DNA of 64,000 bases from CAWAYH01 sp963786195 (lineage in GTDB: Bacteria > Acidobacteriota > Vicinamibacteria > Vicinamibacterales > 2-12-FULL-66-21), in NCBI GenBank assembly GCA_963786195.1, contig CAWAYH010000006.1, forward strand, positions 992,001 to 1,056,000, written 5' to 3'. The notes beneath the pieces are model-generated. The model ran no database searches. It was not told where the DNA came from and saw nothing but the letters and a program-made list of their open reading frames with translations. Each line of letters opens with the position of its first letter. Position 1 is the stretch's first letter. Below, one piece after another: positions 26,688 through 35,736 of the stretch. The translations under genes and the position numbers were made by a program.

Positions 26688-27455
26688 ATGATGTCCGCGA
26701 CCGTGGCACTCATTCAAGCGTCATCGATCAAACCCCCGACGGGACATGCCACCCACAAAAGAGAACTCGGCAGCGTGCTGTCGGGTGTCGAAAAGCGTGT
26801 GCTCGTGTGGCTGGCCGAGCGGCTGCCGCCTGGGATCAACTCCGATCACCTGACGGCACTCGGCGCGGTCGCCATGGCGGGCACGGGACTGGCGTTTGCG
26901 GCCGCGTCCAGCTTTCCAGCTGCGCTGCTGCTCGTGCCGGTGTTCCTTGCGCTGAACTGGTTCGGCGACAGCCTCGACGGCACGGTCGCGCGCGTCCGCA
27001 ACATGCAGCGGCCCCGGTACGGCTTTTACCTGGATCACGTCGTCGACGTCTGGAACGCCACGATGCTCTTCGGCGGGATGTCCGTCTCCGGCCTCGTCAG
27101 TCCCTGGATTGCCGGCGGCCTGCTTGTCGCATACCTGCTGCTCGCCGCCGAATCGTTTCTCGCGACGCACGCGCTGGGCGTGTTCAAGATCTCCTTCGCG
27201 GGGTTTGGTCCGACCGAGCTCCGCATTCTGCTGTCGATCGGCGCGCTCGCGGCCCTGGTCAAGCCGATCGTCCATCCGTTCGGGCTTGGCGAGTTCCGTC
27301 TCTTCGACGTCGGTGGACTCGTGGGCGTCATCGGGATGTTTGCGGCCTTTGGTGCGAACGCCGTGCGCAACACGGTCACCCTGTATCGCGCGGAACCGCT
27401 GCCGCGCCCGTCAGGTCCCAACTCACGCGGGACCGATGTGCGAGGTGAGCGATGA
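26688..27455 (+). CDS. CDP-alcohol phosphatidyltransferase
   Basis: The 255-residue integral membrane enzyme carries the full family motif D94-x2-D97-G-x2-A-R-x9-G112-x3-D116-x3-D120, seen in GDSLDGTVARVRNM and YGFYLDHVVD, which binds Mg2+ and the CDP-alcohol. Six TM helices follow the usual order. It transfers a phosphoalcohol from a CDP donor to an acceptor such as an inositol phosphate, glycerol phosphate or a second alcohol; the acceptor is unknown. Two ATG codons lie in tandem at 26688 and 26691, with GGGAG upstream. The stop codon overlaps the following GtrA-type gene (ATGA), so both are translated together and may form one lipid or glycolipid pathway. Confidence 0.9.
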   Translation: MMSATVALIQASSIKPPTGHATHKRELGSVLSGVEKRVLVWLAERLPPGINSDHLTALGAVAMAGTGLAFAAASSFPAALLLVPVFLALNWFGDSLDGTVARVRNMQRPRYGFYLDHVVDVWNATMLFGGMSVSGLVSPWIAGGLLVAYLLLAAESFLATHALGVFKISFAGFGPTELRILLSIGALAALVKPIVHPFGLGEFRLFDVGGLVGVIGMFAAFGANAVRNTVTLYRAEPLPRPSGPNSRGTDVRGER

Positions 27456-28723
27456 GGGCCGTCAAGTTCGTTGGCGTCGGCGCAGTTGGATTCCTGCTGC
27501 AGCTCCTGACGCTTGCCACCCTTCGGGCTGCGGGCGTGCATTACACGCTGGCCACTCCTATCGCGGTCGAACTGGCGATTCTGCACAACTTCTTCTGGCA
27601 CGCGCGCTGGACCTGGAGGGATCGACGAAGCGCGGGCGCGCTGGACGTGGCTCGACGGCTGCTGCGTTTCAACGGCGCCTCCGGGCTGGTGTCGCTGACA
27701 GGCAACCTGGTGTTCACGATGGCGTTCGTCGAGGGCCTCGGTCTGCCGGTGCTCGTCGCCAACACGCTCGCGGTGCTCTGCCTGAGCGCCGTCAACTTCA
27801 CCGTCGCGAATCGGTTCGTGTTCGCGACGGCGCCAGACAAACGCGTCAGCGCGGGACGCGGCCGCGCGCCGGGACTGCCGCCACGATGGCAGGCAACGAC
27901 CCGGCGCTCGGCTGCGGCGTGCACGTCGATGGCCATCGTGCTCGGCGCCGCGCGGCTCGACGCGGCGGATCTGAGGAAGGAAACCGTCGAGGCCTGGAAT
28001 CGATACGTCGCGCAGGTCGAGTCGCGCCTGGCGCGCGAGCGGTCCGACCAGTCGCGATTCCTCTCGGTGGACTTCACGACGCCGAAGGACGCGGACGTCT
28101 TGCGGCGCAAGCTACGCAGCGGAGAGGTCGTCGTTCAGGACGCCGAGACCGAGTCCGAGGCGGCGATCGCGATCCCTGGCGGCATGATCCATCACTGGCG
28201 CGGGTACGTGTTCATTCCCGGCGTGTCGGTGGACGATCTCGTTGCTGCCGGAAAGGATCCGACCGGCCGACGGGCGCACAAGCAGGAAGATGTGATGGCG
28301 AGCCGCGTGCTCTCGCGCGACGGTGATACGCTCCGGCTCTACCTCAAGCTCCAGCGCCGCAACATCGTCACCGTCGCGTACAACACGGAACACGTCGTCA
28401 CCTATCGCACCGAGGGCCAGGGGCGAGCGAGCAGCCGGTCCATCTCGGCCAAGATTGCCGAACTCGAGAACGTCGGCACGCCGGCCGAACACGAGATGGC
28501 CGTCGGACAGGACCGCGGGTTTCTGTGGAGGTTGAACTCCTACTGGCGTTACGAGGCCGTCCCCGGCGGCGTCATCGTGGAGCTCGAGTCGCTGACGATG
28601 AGCCGGGACATCCCGTTGGGACTGGGAGTGATCGTGCGGCCGCTCATCGATCGGGTGGCGCGCGAGTCAGTGTCCCGCACGCTCGGCAGCATGCGCGACC
28701 GGTTCGTCACTCCTCTCTCCTAA
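27452..28723 (+). CDS. GtrA-like membrane domain fused to a periplasmic domain of unknown function
   Basis: Residues 1-~130 form a GtrA-like four-TM domain (KFVGVGAVGFLLQLLTLATL, HNFFWHARWTWRDR, VLCLSAVNFTVANRFVF), the type that moves polyprenyl-linked sugars across the membrane. After a basic linker, a short hydrophobic stretch (SAAACTSMAIVLGAARLDAA) looks like a signal sequence or fifth TM helix and leads to a ~265-residue domain (VEAWNRYVAQVESRLARE ... LNSYWRYEAVPGGVIVELES) with an SRPBCC-like pattern at the end. The continuous frame makes this a real fusion unless one base error removed a stop. It is coupled to the phosphatidyltransferase gene by ATGA. The substrate is unknown. Confidence 0.72.
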   Translation: MRAVKFVGVGAVGFLLQLLTLATLRAAGVHYTLATPIAVELAILHNFFWHARWTWRDRRSAGALDVARRLLRFNGASGLVSLTGNLVFTMAFVEGLGLPVLVANTLAVLCLSAVNFTVANRFVFATAPDKRVSAGRGRAPGLPPRWQATTRRSAAACTSMAIVLGAARLDAADLRKETVEAWNRYVAQVESRLARERSDQSRFLSVDFTTPKDADVLRRKLRSGEVVVQDAETESEAAIAIPGGMIHHWRGYVFIPGVSVDDLVAAGKDPTGRRAHKQEDVMASRVLSRDGDTLRLYLKLQRRNIVTVAYNTEHVVTYRTEGQGRASSRSISAKIAELENVGTPAEHEMAVGQDRGFLWRLNSYWRYEAVPGGVIVELESLTMSRDIPLGLGVIVRPLIDRVARESVSRTLGSMRDRFVTPLS

Positions 28724-28748
28724 CTCCTAACTCCTACTCCTAACTCCT
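28717..28748. repeat. Short CTCCTAA tandem repeat
   Basis: Four or five imperfect 7-8-bp units of the CTCCTAACTCCTA type lie between the convergent ends of the GtrA-fusion gene and the methyltransferase gene. Probably slippage-derived. Confidence 0.5.
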
Positions 28749-29474
28749 TCCCTTCACCACCACAAAGCACATGTTTCCTTCCATCTTCGCGGACTCGACG
28801 ACGCCCCATGGCTCGGCCAGTCTGACGCAGAGCTCGTCACGCGTGACGGGAGCGGCGAGCTCACCGATGCGGTGCAGCGCCGCCATGTAGGCGTCCGACC
28901 AGCGCCCCGATCGTACGAGCGAGGAGACGAACAGCCGCCCGCGTCCAGGGATCAGCACGCGAGAGAATTCTGCGGTGATGCCCGCCACGTCGCACGGGAC
29001 GTGCAGGAGGTTCAAGCTGAGGACGCTGGAGAAAGCCGCGGAACGCACCGGCAGCGTCGCGACGTCTGCATGCAGGAGCGCAACGCCGTCCGGCATCCGC
29101 GCCCCGGTCGAACCCAACCGCTTCATCGCCCGGCGCAGCATCTGAGTCGACCGATCGACGAGCAGGCCGAAGCCGCCGCGAAACTGGCGGTACATCGGAG
29201 CGGTGAAGAGCAACGAACCACAGCCTGCTTCGGCGAAAGGCCCCTCACCCGCCGCCTCGAGCGCAACACGCGCGAATCGACTGAACGCCGGCGGCGACGT
29301 CCCCCAGAAGAGCCGGTGATAGATCGACCGGCCAACCACCGCATCGTACAGAAGTGCCCGACGGTCGTAGTGCGCGGCTGTCGCATCCGCTGGCAACGCC
29401 GTGAACAGACCCGGGCCGATCTCCTGGATGGCGCCAGGGTCGGCGAGAATCGAGCTCAGCGTCACTCGAGTCAC
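28740..29474 (-). CDS. Class I SAM-dependent methyltransferase
   Basis: The 244-residue protein has a UbiE/Methyltransf_11-like core: motif I FAEAGCGSLLFTAPMYRQFR (E-x-G-x-G), the acidic residue in LLVDRSTQMLRRA, motif with HADVATLPVRSAAFSSVLSL and NLLHVPCDVAGITAEFSRVL, then a C-terminal helix pair (VTRDELCVRLAEPWGVVESA). The N-terminus (LPADATAAHYDRRALLYDAV) resembles methyltransferases of lipid or quinone metabolites. The substrate is not evident. It is convergent with the GtrA-fusion gene, and its leader faces the third inverted-repeat copy. Confidence 0.82.
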   Translation of the reverse strand: MTRVTLSSILADPGAIQEIGPGLFTALPADATAAHYDRRALLYDAVVGRSIYHRLFWGTSPPAFSRFARVALEAAGEGPFAEAGCGSLLFTAPMYRQFRGGFGLLVDRSTQMLRRAMKRLGSTGARMPDGVALLHADVATLPVRSAAFSSVLSLNLLHVPCDVAGITAEFSRVLIPGRGRLFVSSLVRSGRWSDAYMAALHRIGELAAPVTRDELCVRLAEPWGVVESAKMEGNMCFVVVKGRS

Positions 29475-29486
29475 GGAATCCCTTTA

Positions 29487-29593
29487 ACACGAGAAAGAGA
29501 GAAGAGAGAAGTTCAACAGGAGAATGAGACACCTCCTCACCTTGGGTTTCCTGTTGATTTCTCCTACGGCTCCCTTCTCGTTTTCTCCTGTGA
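29487..29593. repeat. Purine/pyrimidine inverted repeat, copy 3 (short form)
   Basis: The left arm runs CGAGAAAGAGAGAAGAGAGA ... ACAGGAGAA, and the right arm ends CCCTTCTCGTTTTCTCCTG TGA. It is about 107 bp, shorter than copy 2, and lies between the ADOP permease end (29599) and the methyltransferase start (29474), both on the minus strand. The terminal words match copies 1 and 2. Confidence 0.65.
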
Positions 29594-29598
29594 TTGAA

Positions 29599-32077
29599 TC
29601 ACTCGCTCCTCAGCGAGACGATCGGATCGATGCGTGCCGCCCGGCGGGCGGGCACGTAGCTGGCGATCAGGGCGACGACCGTGAGGATCGCGGCAATGGC
29701 GGTGAACGTGAGCGGATCGGTGGCGCGGACGCCGAACAGCAGCGCGCGCATGAAGCGCGTGAGGATGAATGCCCCGGCGAGGCCGATGACCATACCGATG
29801 GCGGCGACGGACATCCCCTGGCGGACGACGAGCATCAGCAGATCGTGCGGCGCGGCGCCCAGCGCCAGGCGGATACCCAGCTCGCGCGTTCCTTGAGTCA
29901 CCAGGTACGCCATCACGCCATAGATGCCGATCGCCGCGAGGCCGAGCGCGAGAATCGCAAACAGGGAGAGCAGCAGCATCGAGAACCGGCGCTGGGCCAG
30001 CGACTCGTCGACCCGCTGCTCCATCGTCCGCATGCGGTAGATGGGCAGGTCGGGATCGAGCTGGCGAATCTGCTGCGTCACCGCTGCGGCCAGATCTGAC
30101 GCGCGGCTCTGGCTCCGGACCACGACGTACATGGGCCGCGAGGGCGACTGCGCGTGCGCCCGGTAGAAGGCGATGCGCGAGTCCGACTCCAGCGAATCCT
30201 GCTTGACGCGCCCGACGACGCCGATGACGGTCATCCAGGGGGTGTCCGGGGTGACGTCGAACCCGCCGGTGCGGATGCGCTTCCCGACCGGATCGTCGCC
30301 GGGCCACAACGTGCTGGCCATGTGATCGTCGATCACGACGACACGATCGGTCGTGCGGGTGTCGAACTCGTTGAAGAGCCGGCCCTTCTGGAGCGGGATG
30401 TCCATCGCGCGGAAGTAGTCGCCGCCGACGACCCGCTGATCGGCGTTGATGAACGCCTCGCCCGGCTGCGGAGCGCGGCCCTCGACCGTGATCGGTCCCC
30501 AGGCCATCATCTGACTCAGTGGCAGCGCGGTGACTCCGCCCGCGGCCGTGACGCCAGGCAGCTGGTTGAGACGCGCCCACAGCTGGCGATACGTCTCGAG
30601 GACGGCCGCGGCGTCGGCATACTTGCGACCGGTCATCGTCAGCTCGAGCGTCAGCACGTTGGTCGCGTTGAACCCCGGCGGGAGATCCTGCAGGTGGGCG
30701 AAGCTCCGAATCAGCAGCCCCGCGCCGATGAGCAGCATCACCGACAGCGCGAGCTCGGCGACGACGAGCAGCCGGCGGATGTTGCGGCCGCGGCCCCAGA
30801 CCGCGCTCGTTCCACTCGCGCCGCGGCCGGCATCCTTCAGGTTGCTGTGGAGATCGAGCCGCGACAGGCGCAGCGCGGGAACCAGCCCGAAAATCACGCC
30901 CGAGAGAATCGACACGGACAACGTGAAGAGGAGCACGCGCCAGTCGATGACGATCTCGTGCAGCCGCGGCACGCTCTTCGACGCCAAGCGACGCGGATAC
31001 CCTCGAGGCACCAGAACGAGAAGATCAGCCCGAGCGCGCCGCCGGCGAGCGCGAGCAGTACGCTCTCGGTCAGCAACTGGCGCGTGATCCGCCCGCTGCT
31101 CGCGCCGAGCGACCGATCGGACGGCGATCTCGCGCTGACGCGCGAGGGCGCGCGACAGCAGCAGATTGGCGACGTTCGCGCACGCGATCAGCAGGACGAA
31201 GCCCACCGAGCCGATCAGCACGAGGAGCGCCAGGCGGACGCCGCCGACGGCCTGTTCCTGCAGCGGCAGGATGCGGAACGTCAGCCCGCCGTTCGCGGGA
31301 TAGAAATCCGGATGCTCCCGCCGCAGGCGCGCCGTGAGGCTATCCAGCTCGGCCTTCGCCTGCGACACGGTAGCGCCTGGCTTCAGCCTGGCGAGGATGT
31401 TGTAGTCCTCGCGATTCCTGATTCCGGCCGCGTTGGCCGGAAGCGGAAGCGGCACGACGATCTCGGCGTTCTCGGCCACGCCCAGCGTCGGCATGACCTC
31501 GCGCGGGAGCGAGAAGGACGCCGGGCAGAATGCCGACGATCTCGTACGGCTGGCCGTTGAGCATCAGCGAGCGGCCGAGCACGTTGCGATCGCCCCCGTA
31601 GCGCCGCATCCACGTGCCGTAGCCGAGCAGGGCCTTGCCCGTCTTGCCGGGCCGATCGTCATCGGGGCCGAAGAGCTGACCGTACAGCGCCTGGACGCCC
31701 AGCATCGGGAGCAGGTTGGACGACAGGCGGATCGTGCCGATGCGTTCGGGCTCGCCGTCCCCCGTGAGATTGGAGTTCGCGCCGATGGCAATCGCGACCT
31801 CGTCGAAACTCTGCACCCCGTTCTTGATGTCGAAGTACTGCGCGGTCGAGAACCAGTCTTCGGTGATGCCGAGGCCCGGCGACGTGTTCCAGAGGATCAC
31901 CTGCCGGTGAGCGTCCCGGTACGGCAGCGGGCGCAGCAGGAGCGCGCTCACCACGCTGAAGATCGCGGTGTTGGCGCCAATGCCGATCGCGAGCGACAGC
32001 AGTGCGGCCAGCGTGAATCCCGGATTGCTCGTGAAGGCGCGCAGGGCGTAGCGAAGGTCCTGGGTCAGGGTGCTCAT
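29599..32077 (-). pseudogene. ADOP-type ABC transporter permease (MacB/FtsX duplicated), three frame breaks
   Basis: The start at 32077 (MSTLTQDLRYALRAFTSNPG) gives the usual first FtsX/MacB half with TM helix FTLAALLSLAIGIGANTAIF and periplasmic domain. Frames change near 31510, 31110 and 30985, where LLTESVLLALAGGALGLIFS replaces an unlikely Arg-rich reading. The second half is normal: TM LVVAELALSVMLLIGAGLLI, periplasmic domain (GITxxGG-like, YFRAMDIPLQKGRLF) and three last TM helices (ILALGLAAIGIYGVMAYLVT onward). Repaired it is ~825 residues, the full ADOP length. ADOPs are orphan permeases without own ATPase gene; the substrate is unknown. Sequencing indels are as likely as decay. Confidence 0.8.
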
Positions 32078-32136
32078 GACAACGCGTACTCCTTCGGGGC
32101 TGGTGGGAATTGCGGGCCTGCCGCGGGTCAATCATA

Positions 32137-32923
32137 ATGCGGGCCGTGATCCCGCGTCGTTGCCTCGCGATCGCCGCCCTTGGGGTGCTGCCTCTCGCCG
32201 GTCTGCTGCGCGCGGACCAGGCGCAGGAGGACCGCGATCTGGTTGAGCCGATCAAAGTCGCGGATCGAGATCGGAGCTATCGCGCGTTCGTGCCCTCGTC
32301 GGCGGGTCAGCACGGGCCGGCGCCGGCCATCGTGCTCTACAACGGTTCAGGCAGCCGGGTGGATGCCCTGATCACCCACTGGAAACCTGTCGCGCAGAAG
32401 GACGGCATCGTGCTCCTCGGGCCGACGGCATTCGAGCCCGGTGCGTGGCGCATCCCTGAAGATTCCCCCGACTTCTCCCGCGAGGTCGTGGAAGCGGCAC
32501 GCGCGAAGTTCCCGATCGATCCGCGCCGCGTCTACCTGTTCGGGCATTCGGGCGGCGGGCACCACGTTCTGCAGGTCGCGCTCCTCGAATCCGAGTACTT
32601 TGCGGCGGTCGCCGCGCACGCGGGCGCGTTAGTGCCGGATTTCTACGCCGCCATTGAAAAAGCCCGCCGGAGGATTCCAGTGGCGCTGTGGATTGGCACG
32701 AGCGACACGATCGTTCCGCCCATCGTCGTCCGCAATACCTACGACGCGTTCATCGGCGGTGGGTTTTCGGCGAAGCTCACGGAGTTGAGGGGACACACGC
32801 ATGCGTTCGCCGAGCGCGGTCCTGAAGTCGTCCAGACAGGCATGGGAATTCCTGAAACGGGAAAAGCTCAAGAAGGATCCGATTTACCAGCCATACCACT
32901 TTCCGGAACGCCCGCGTCACTGA
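32137..32923 (+). CDS. Secreted alpha/beta-hydrolase (poly-3-hydroxybutyrate depolymerase-like), one frameshift
   Basis: A ~260-residue esterase-type protein with a signal peptide (MRAVIPRRCLAIAALGVLPL to LLRADQA). The fold is that of LpqC/feruloyl-esterase-like hydrolases: PAPAIVLYNGSG (oxyanion strand), the nucleophile elbow VYLFGHSGGGHHVLQVALLE (G-H-S-G-G), the acid near VALWIGTSDTIVPP and His in ELRGHTHAFAER. Near 32835 an extra base changes the frame; in the other frame the protein ends with a plausible EFLKREKLKKDPIYQPYHFP and stops at 32923. It lies divergent from the ADOP gene, 60 bp apart. The substrate is unknown. Confidence 0.8.
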
Positions 32924-33087
32924 GAGCGGTCGAGTTGTCCCCTACAGAGAAGCGCGCTTCCCACATCCCTACGCCTTCCAGCCAGCTGAAGCGTCGTTTT
33001 CGCGGAAATACTGAGGATTGCCTGCCTCTCTGACGAGCTTGCGGCGGGCACGCATTATGCGGTCGCCAAGGTCGAGGGAGGGACGCT

Positions 33088-34224
33088 ATGCGAGCCCAGG
33101 TTCTGGCGGCGACTTTTACGCTTATTACGATTCCGGGTGTGGCAGCCGCACAGACGGCGAGGCCTACGATTCTGTTCAGCGAGATGGACGCGAACAAAGA
33201 TCGTGTCATCACCCGCAACGAGTGGCGCGGCAGCGCCCAGTCGTTCCGGGTGCACGACTGGAACGGCGACGGCATTCTTTCGGGCGAGGAAGTGCGGGTC
33301 GGCGGCCGGCGTGGGGGAAATCGGGAGCCCGACTACGACCCGAACAACGACCGGGTCTACTCGGACTGGACCGATCGGGGATTCCGGTCGCTCGACCGCA
33401 ATCGCGACAACCGCATTTCGGCCGATGAGTGGTTCTTCGAGCGCGAGGCGTACTATCGGGCCGACCGCAACCGCGACGGCGCGCTGACCAGGGCCGAGTT
33501 CCTCGGCCAGGCCGCGGACGACGACCGCGATGACCGGTTCGAATACATGGACGCCAACAACAACGGGCGCATCGAGCGAAGCGAATGGCACGGACTCGCC
33601 GATACGTTCAACTGGCTCGACCGCAACAATGACGGCGTCGTGACCCGCGCGGAAGTCGGGCTCGAACCGGAGAATCAGAACCAGAGCCAGACGGGCCGTG
33701 ACATATTCCGGAGTCTGGACGCGAACCGGAACGGAACGATCGAGCAGAACGAATGGATCTGGTCGCGCTGGAGCTTCCAGGCGCGCGACGACAACAGGAA
33801 CGGCGTGCTCGATCGTCGCGAATTCGCGGAAGCGCAGCCGATCGGCACGACCGGATCGAGCCGGACGGTCGTGGTTCCGGCAACCGAACGGTGGGTCGAC
33901 ACGGGCATCTTCGTGCAGCGCGGCAACACGGTCACGCTGGACTCGACCGGCCGCGTCGTGCTGAGCACCGACCCGTCGGACACCGCCAGCCCGCAAGGAT
34001 CGGACAAGGGCCGCAAGGCGAACGACGCGCCCCTGCGCGACCAGCCGGCCGGTGGACTGATCGGCCGCATCGGTGAGTCCGAGCCGATTTATATCGGTAA
34101 TTCACGTTCGATTCAGGCACCGGCCAGCGGACGTTTGTATCTGAGCGTCAACGACGACCACCTGCCGGACAACCGCGGCGAGTTCCGCGTCAACGTCCGG
34201 GTGCAGCGGACGGCCGGCAGCTAG
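33088..34224 (+). CDS. Secreted EF-hand protein with C-terminal LecA/PA-IL-like domain
   Basis: The 378-residue exported protein has a signal peptide (to VAAAQ), then eight calcium-loop-like segments: DANKDRVITRNE, DWNGDGILSGEE, DRNRDNRISADE, DRNRDGALTRAE, DANNNGRIERSE, DRNNDGVVTRAE, DANRNGTIEQNE and DDNRNGVLDRRE. The C-terminal ~115 residues (WVDTGIFVQRGNTVTLDSTG ... GGLIGRIGESEPIYIGNSRS ... GRLYLSVNDDHLPDNRGEFR) match the PA-IL/LecA-like galactose-lectin fold, where the ND/DN segment binds Ca2+ and sugar. A calcium-dependent surface adhesin or matrix protein is a fair inference. ATG 33088 has GAGGGAGGGA upstream. It is monocistronic. Confidence 0.85.
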   Translation: MRAQVLAATFTLITIPGVAAAQTARPTILFSEMDANKDRVITRNEWRGSAQSFRVHDWNGDGILSGEEVRVGGRRGGNREPDYDPNNDRVYSDWTDRGFRSLDRNRDNRISADEWFFEREAYYRADRNRDGALTRAEFLGQAADDDRDDRFEYMDANNNGRIERSEWHGLADTFNWLDRNNDGVVTRAEVGLEPENQNQSQTGRDIFRSLDANRNGTIEQNEWIWSRWSFQARDDNRNGVLDRREFAEAQPIGTTGSSRTVVVPATERWVDTGIFVQRGNTVTLDSTGRVVLSTDPSDTASPQGSDKGRKANDAPLRDQPAGGLIGRIGESEPIYIGNSRSIQAPASGRLYLSVNDDHLPDNRGEFRVNVRVQRTAGS

Positions 34225-34231
34225 CATAGTG

Positions 34232-34300
34232 GTCCGCCTGAAGGCGGACACTACGGGCGGACCCTACGGGCGGACCCTGCGAGAGTCCGCCGCATGACGC
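34232..34300. repeat. GTCCGCCT-AAGGCGGAC repeat with follow-on GCGGACC units
   Basis: The palindrome GTCCGCCTGAAGGCGGAC followed by ACTACG is trailed by two GGGCGGACC units and a final AGTCCGCC. It sits in the 93-bp gap before the antiporter gene. The variant GTCCGGCTAAAGCCGGAC with the same ACTACG tail is at 56601-56618. Confidence 0.7.
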
Positions 34301-34317
34301 CTTATGATTAGGCGGTC

Positions 34318-35709
34318 ATGCGGCGGACCGCATTCCTCTACGCGATCGTCATCGGCGTGTCAGTGGCGGCCATCGCCGGAGTCCTGCACCTGGGGCAGAC
34401 GTGGTTTCCGGCCGAGATGCAGCCCGGTGTGACGGTCAAAGCGCCGGGCGGCGAGCTCTCGTGGCACGACAATCTCCGACATCCGCTCGCGATTCTCATC
34501 GTTCAGCTCCTGGTGATCGTGCTGGCGGCCCAGGCGTTCGGGGCGATCGCGAGCCTGCTCCGGCAGCCTTCCGTCATCGGCGAGATCGCGGCGGGACTGG
34601 CCCTGGGTCCTTCGCTCCTCGGGCAGGTGTGGCCCGACGCCTACGCATTCCTGTTTCCCCAGGCCTCACTGGACGTCCTCCGGCTCCTCAGCCAGATCGG
34701 CGTCATTCTTTTCATGTTCACGGTGGGGCTCGATCTGGATCCGGCCCATCTTCGCCAGCGCGCGCCCGTGGCCGTCGCCGTCAGCCACTTCAGCATCGTC
34801 GTGCCCTTCCTGCTCGGCGTGCTCACGGCCCTCGCGCTCTTTGCCGAGTACGCGCCGGAAGGCATCCCGTTCCATGCCTTCGCGCTCTTCATGGGCATCG
34901 CGCTCAGCATCACGGCGTTTCCGGTCCTCGCGCGCGTGCTCGAGGAACGCGGGCTGACGAAGACGCCCCTCGGCTCCACGGCGATTGCGTGCGCCGCCGT
35001 CGATGACGTCACCGCCTGGACGCTGCTCGCGATGGTCGTGACGCTCGTGACCGCGGGCGGCGTTGGCGACACGCTCGTGCGGCTCGTCATCGGGCTGCTG
35101 GTCTTCGTGGCGGTGATGATCTTCGTCGTCAAACGCTGGCTTCCGCCGCTGCTGGGCGGCGCGGGCGCGCCGTTGACGCGCGGCCGCACCGCGATCGTGC
35201 TTGGGATTCTGCTGGGCTCGGCACTGATCACCGAGGTCGTGGGGATCCACGCGCTCTTCGGCGCGTTTCTCGCCGGCGCCGTCATGCCCCCGCGCCCCGA
35301 GTTGCGACGCCAGCTGAGGGAGCGCCTCGAGAGTTTGAGCTCCGTTTTCCTGCTGCCGGTGTTCTTCGCTTTCACGGGCCTCCGGACCGAAATCGGATCG
35401 CTCAACGACGTCTCGAGCTGGATGGTGTGCCTCGGAATCATCCTGACCGCCATCGTCGGCAAGCTCGTCGGAAGCATGCTGGCGGCGCGCTGGACGGGGC
35501 TGAGCTGGCACGATGCGTTCGTACTGGGCGCGCTCATGAACACGCGCGGGCTGATGGAGCTCGTCGCCCTCAACGTCGGCTACGATCTCGGCATCCTGTC
35601 GCCGCGGATGTTCACGATGCTCGTGATCATGGCGCTCGTCACCACCGCCATGACGGGGCCGCTGGTGGATCTGCTGCAGGACAAGGGCACGCCGAGCGCT
35701 GCGGTTTAG
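34318..35709 (+). CDS. Cation:proton antiporter, CPA2 family
   Basis: The 463-residue inner membrane protein has about 12-13 TM helices of the Na+/H+ exchanger fold. Family features are IASLLRQPSVIGEIAAGLAL, LSQIGVILFMFTVGLDLD, the helix pair with AIACAAVDDVTAWTLLAM (the Asp-Asp ion-binding pair, residues about 226-228) and ALMNTRGLMELVALNVGYDL near the end. There is no C-terminal TrkA domain, unlike the second antiporter at 42192. It exchanges Na+ or K+ for H+. It starts directly after the 34232 repeat and is followed 27 bp later by a TonB receptor gene; a functional link is not evident. Confidence 0.9.
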   Translation: MRRTAFLYAIVIGVSVAAIAGVLHLGQTWFPAEMQPGVTVKAPGGELSWHDNLRHPLAILIVQLLVIVLAAQAFGAIASLLRQPSVIGEIAAGLALGPSLLGQVWPDAYAFLFPQASLDVLRLLSQIGVILFMFTVGLDLDPAHLRQRAPVAVAVSHFSIVVPFLLGVLTALALFAEYAPEGIPFHAFALFMGIALSITAFPVLARVLEERGLTKTPLGSTAIACAAVDDVTAWTLLAMVVTLVTAGGVGDTLVRLVIGLLVFVAVMIFVVKRWLPPLLGGAGAPLTRGRTAIVLGILLGSALITEVVGIHALFGAFLAGAVMPPRPELRRQLRERLESLSSVFLLPVFFAFTGLRTEIGSLNDVSSWMVCLGIILTAIVGKLVGSMLAARWTGLSWHDAFVLGALMNTRGLMELVALNVGYDLGILSPRMFTMLVIMALVTTAMTGPLVDLLQDKGTPSAAV

Positions 35710-35736
35710 TCCCCGGACGGTATAAGCTCAAATACA

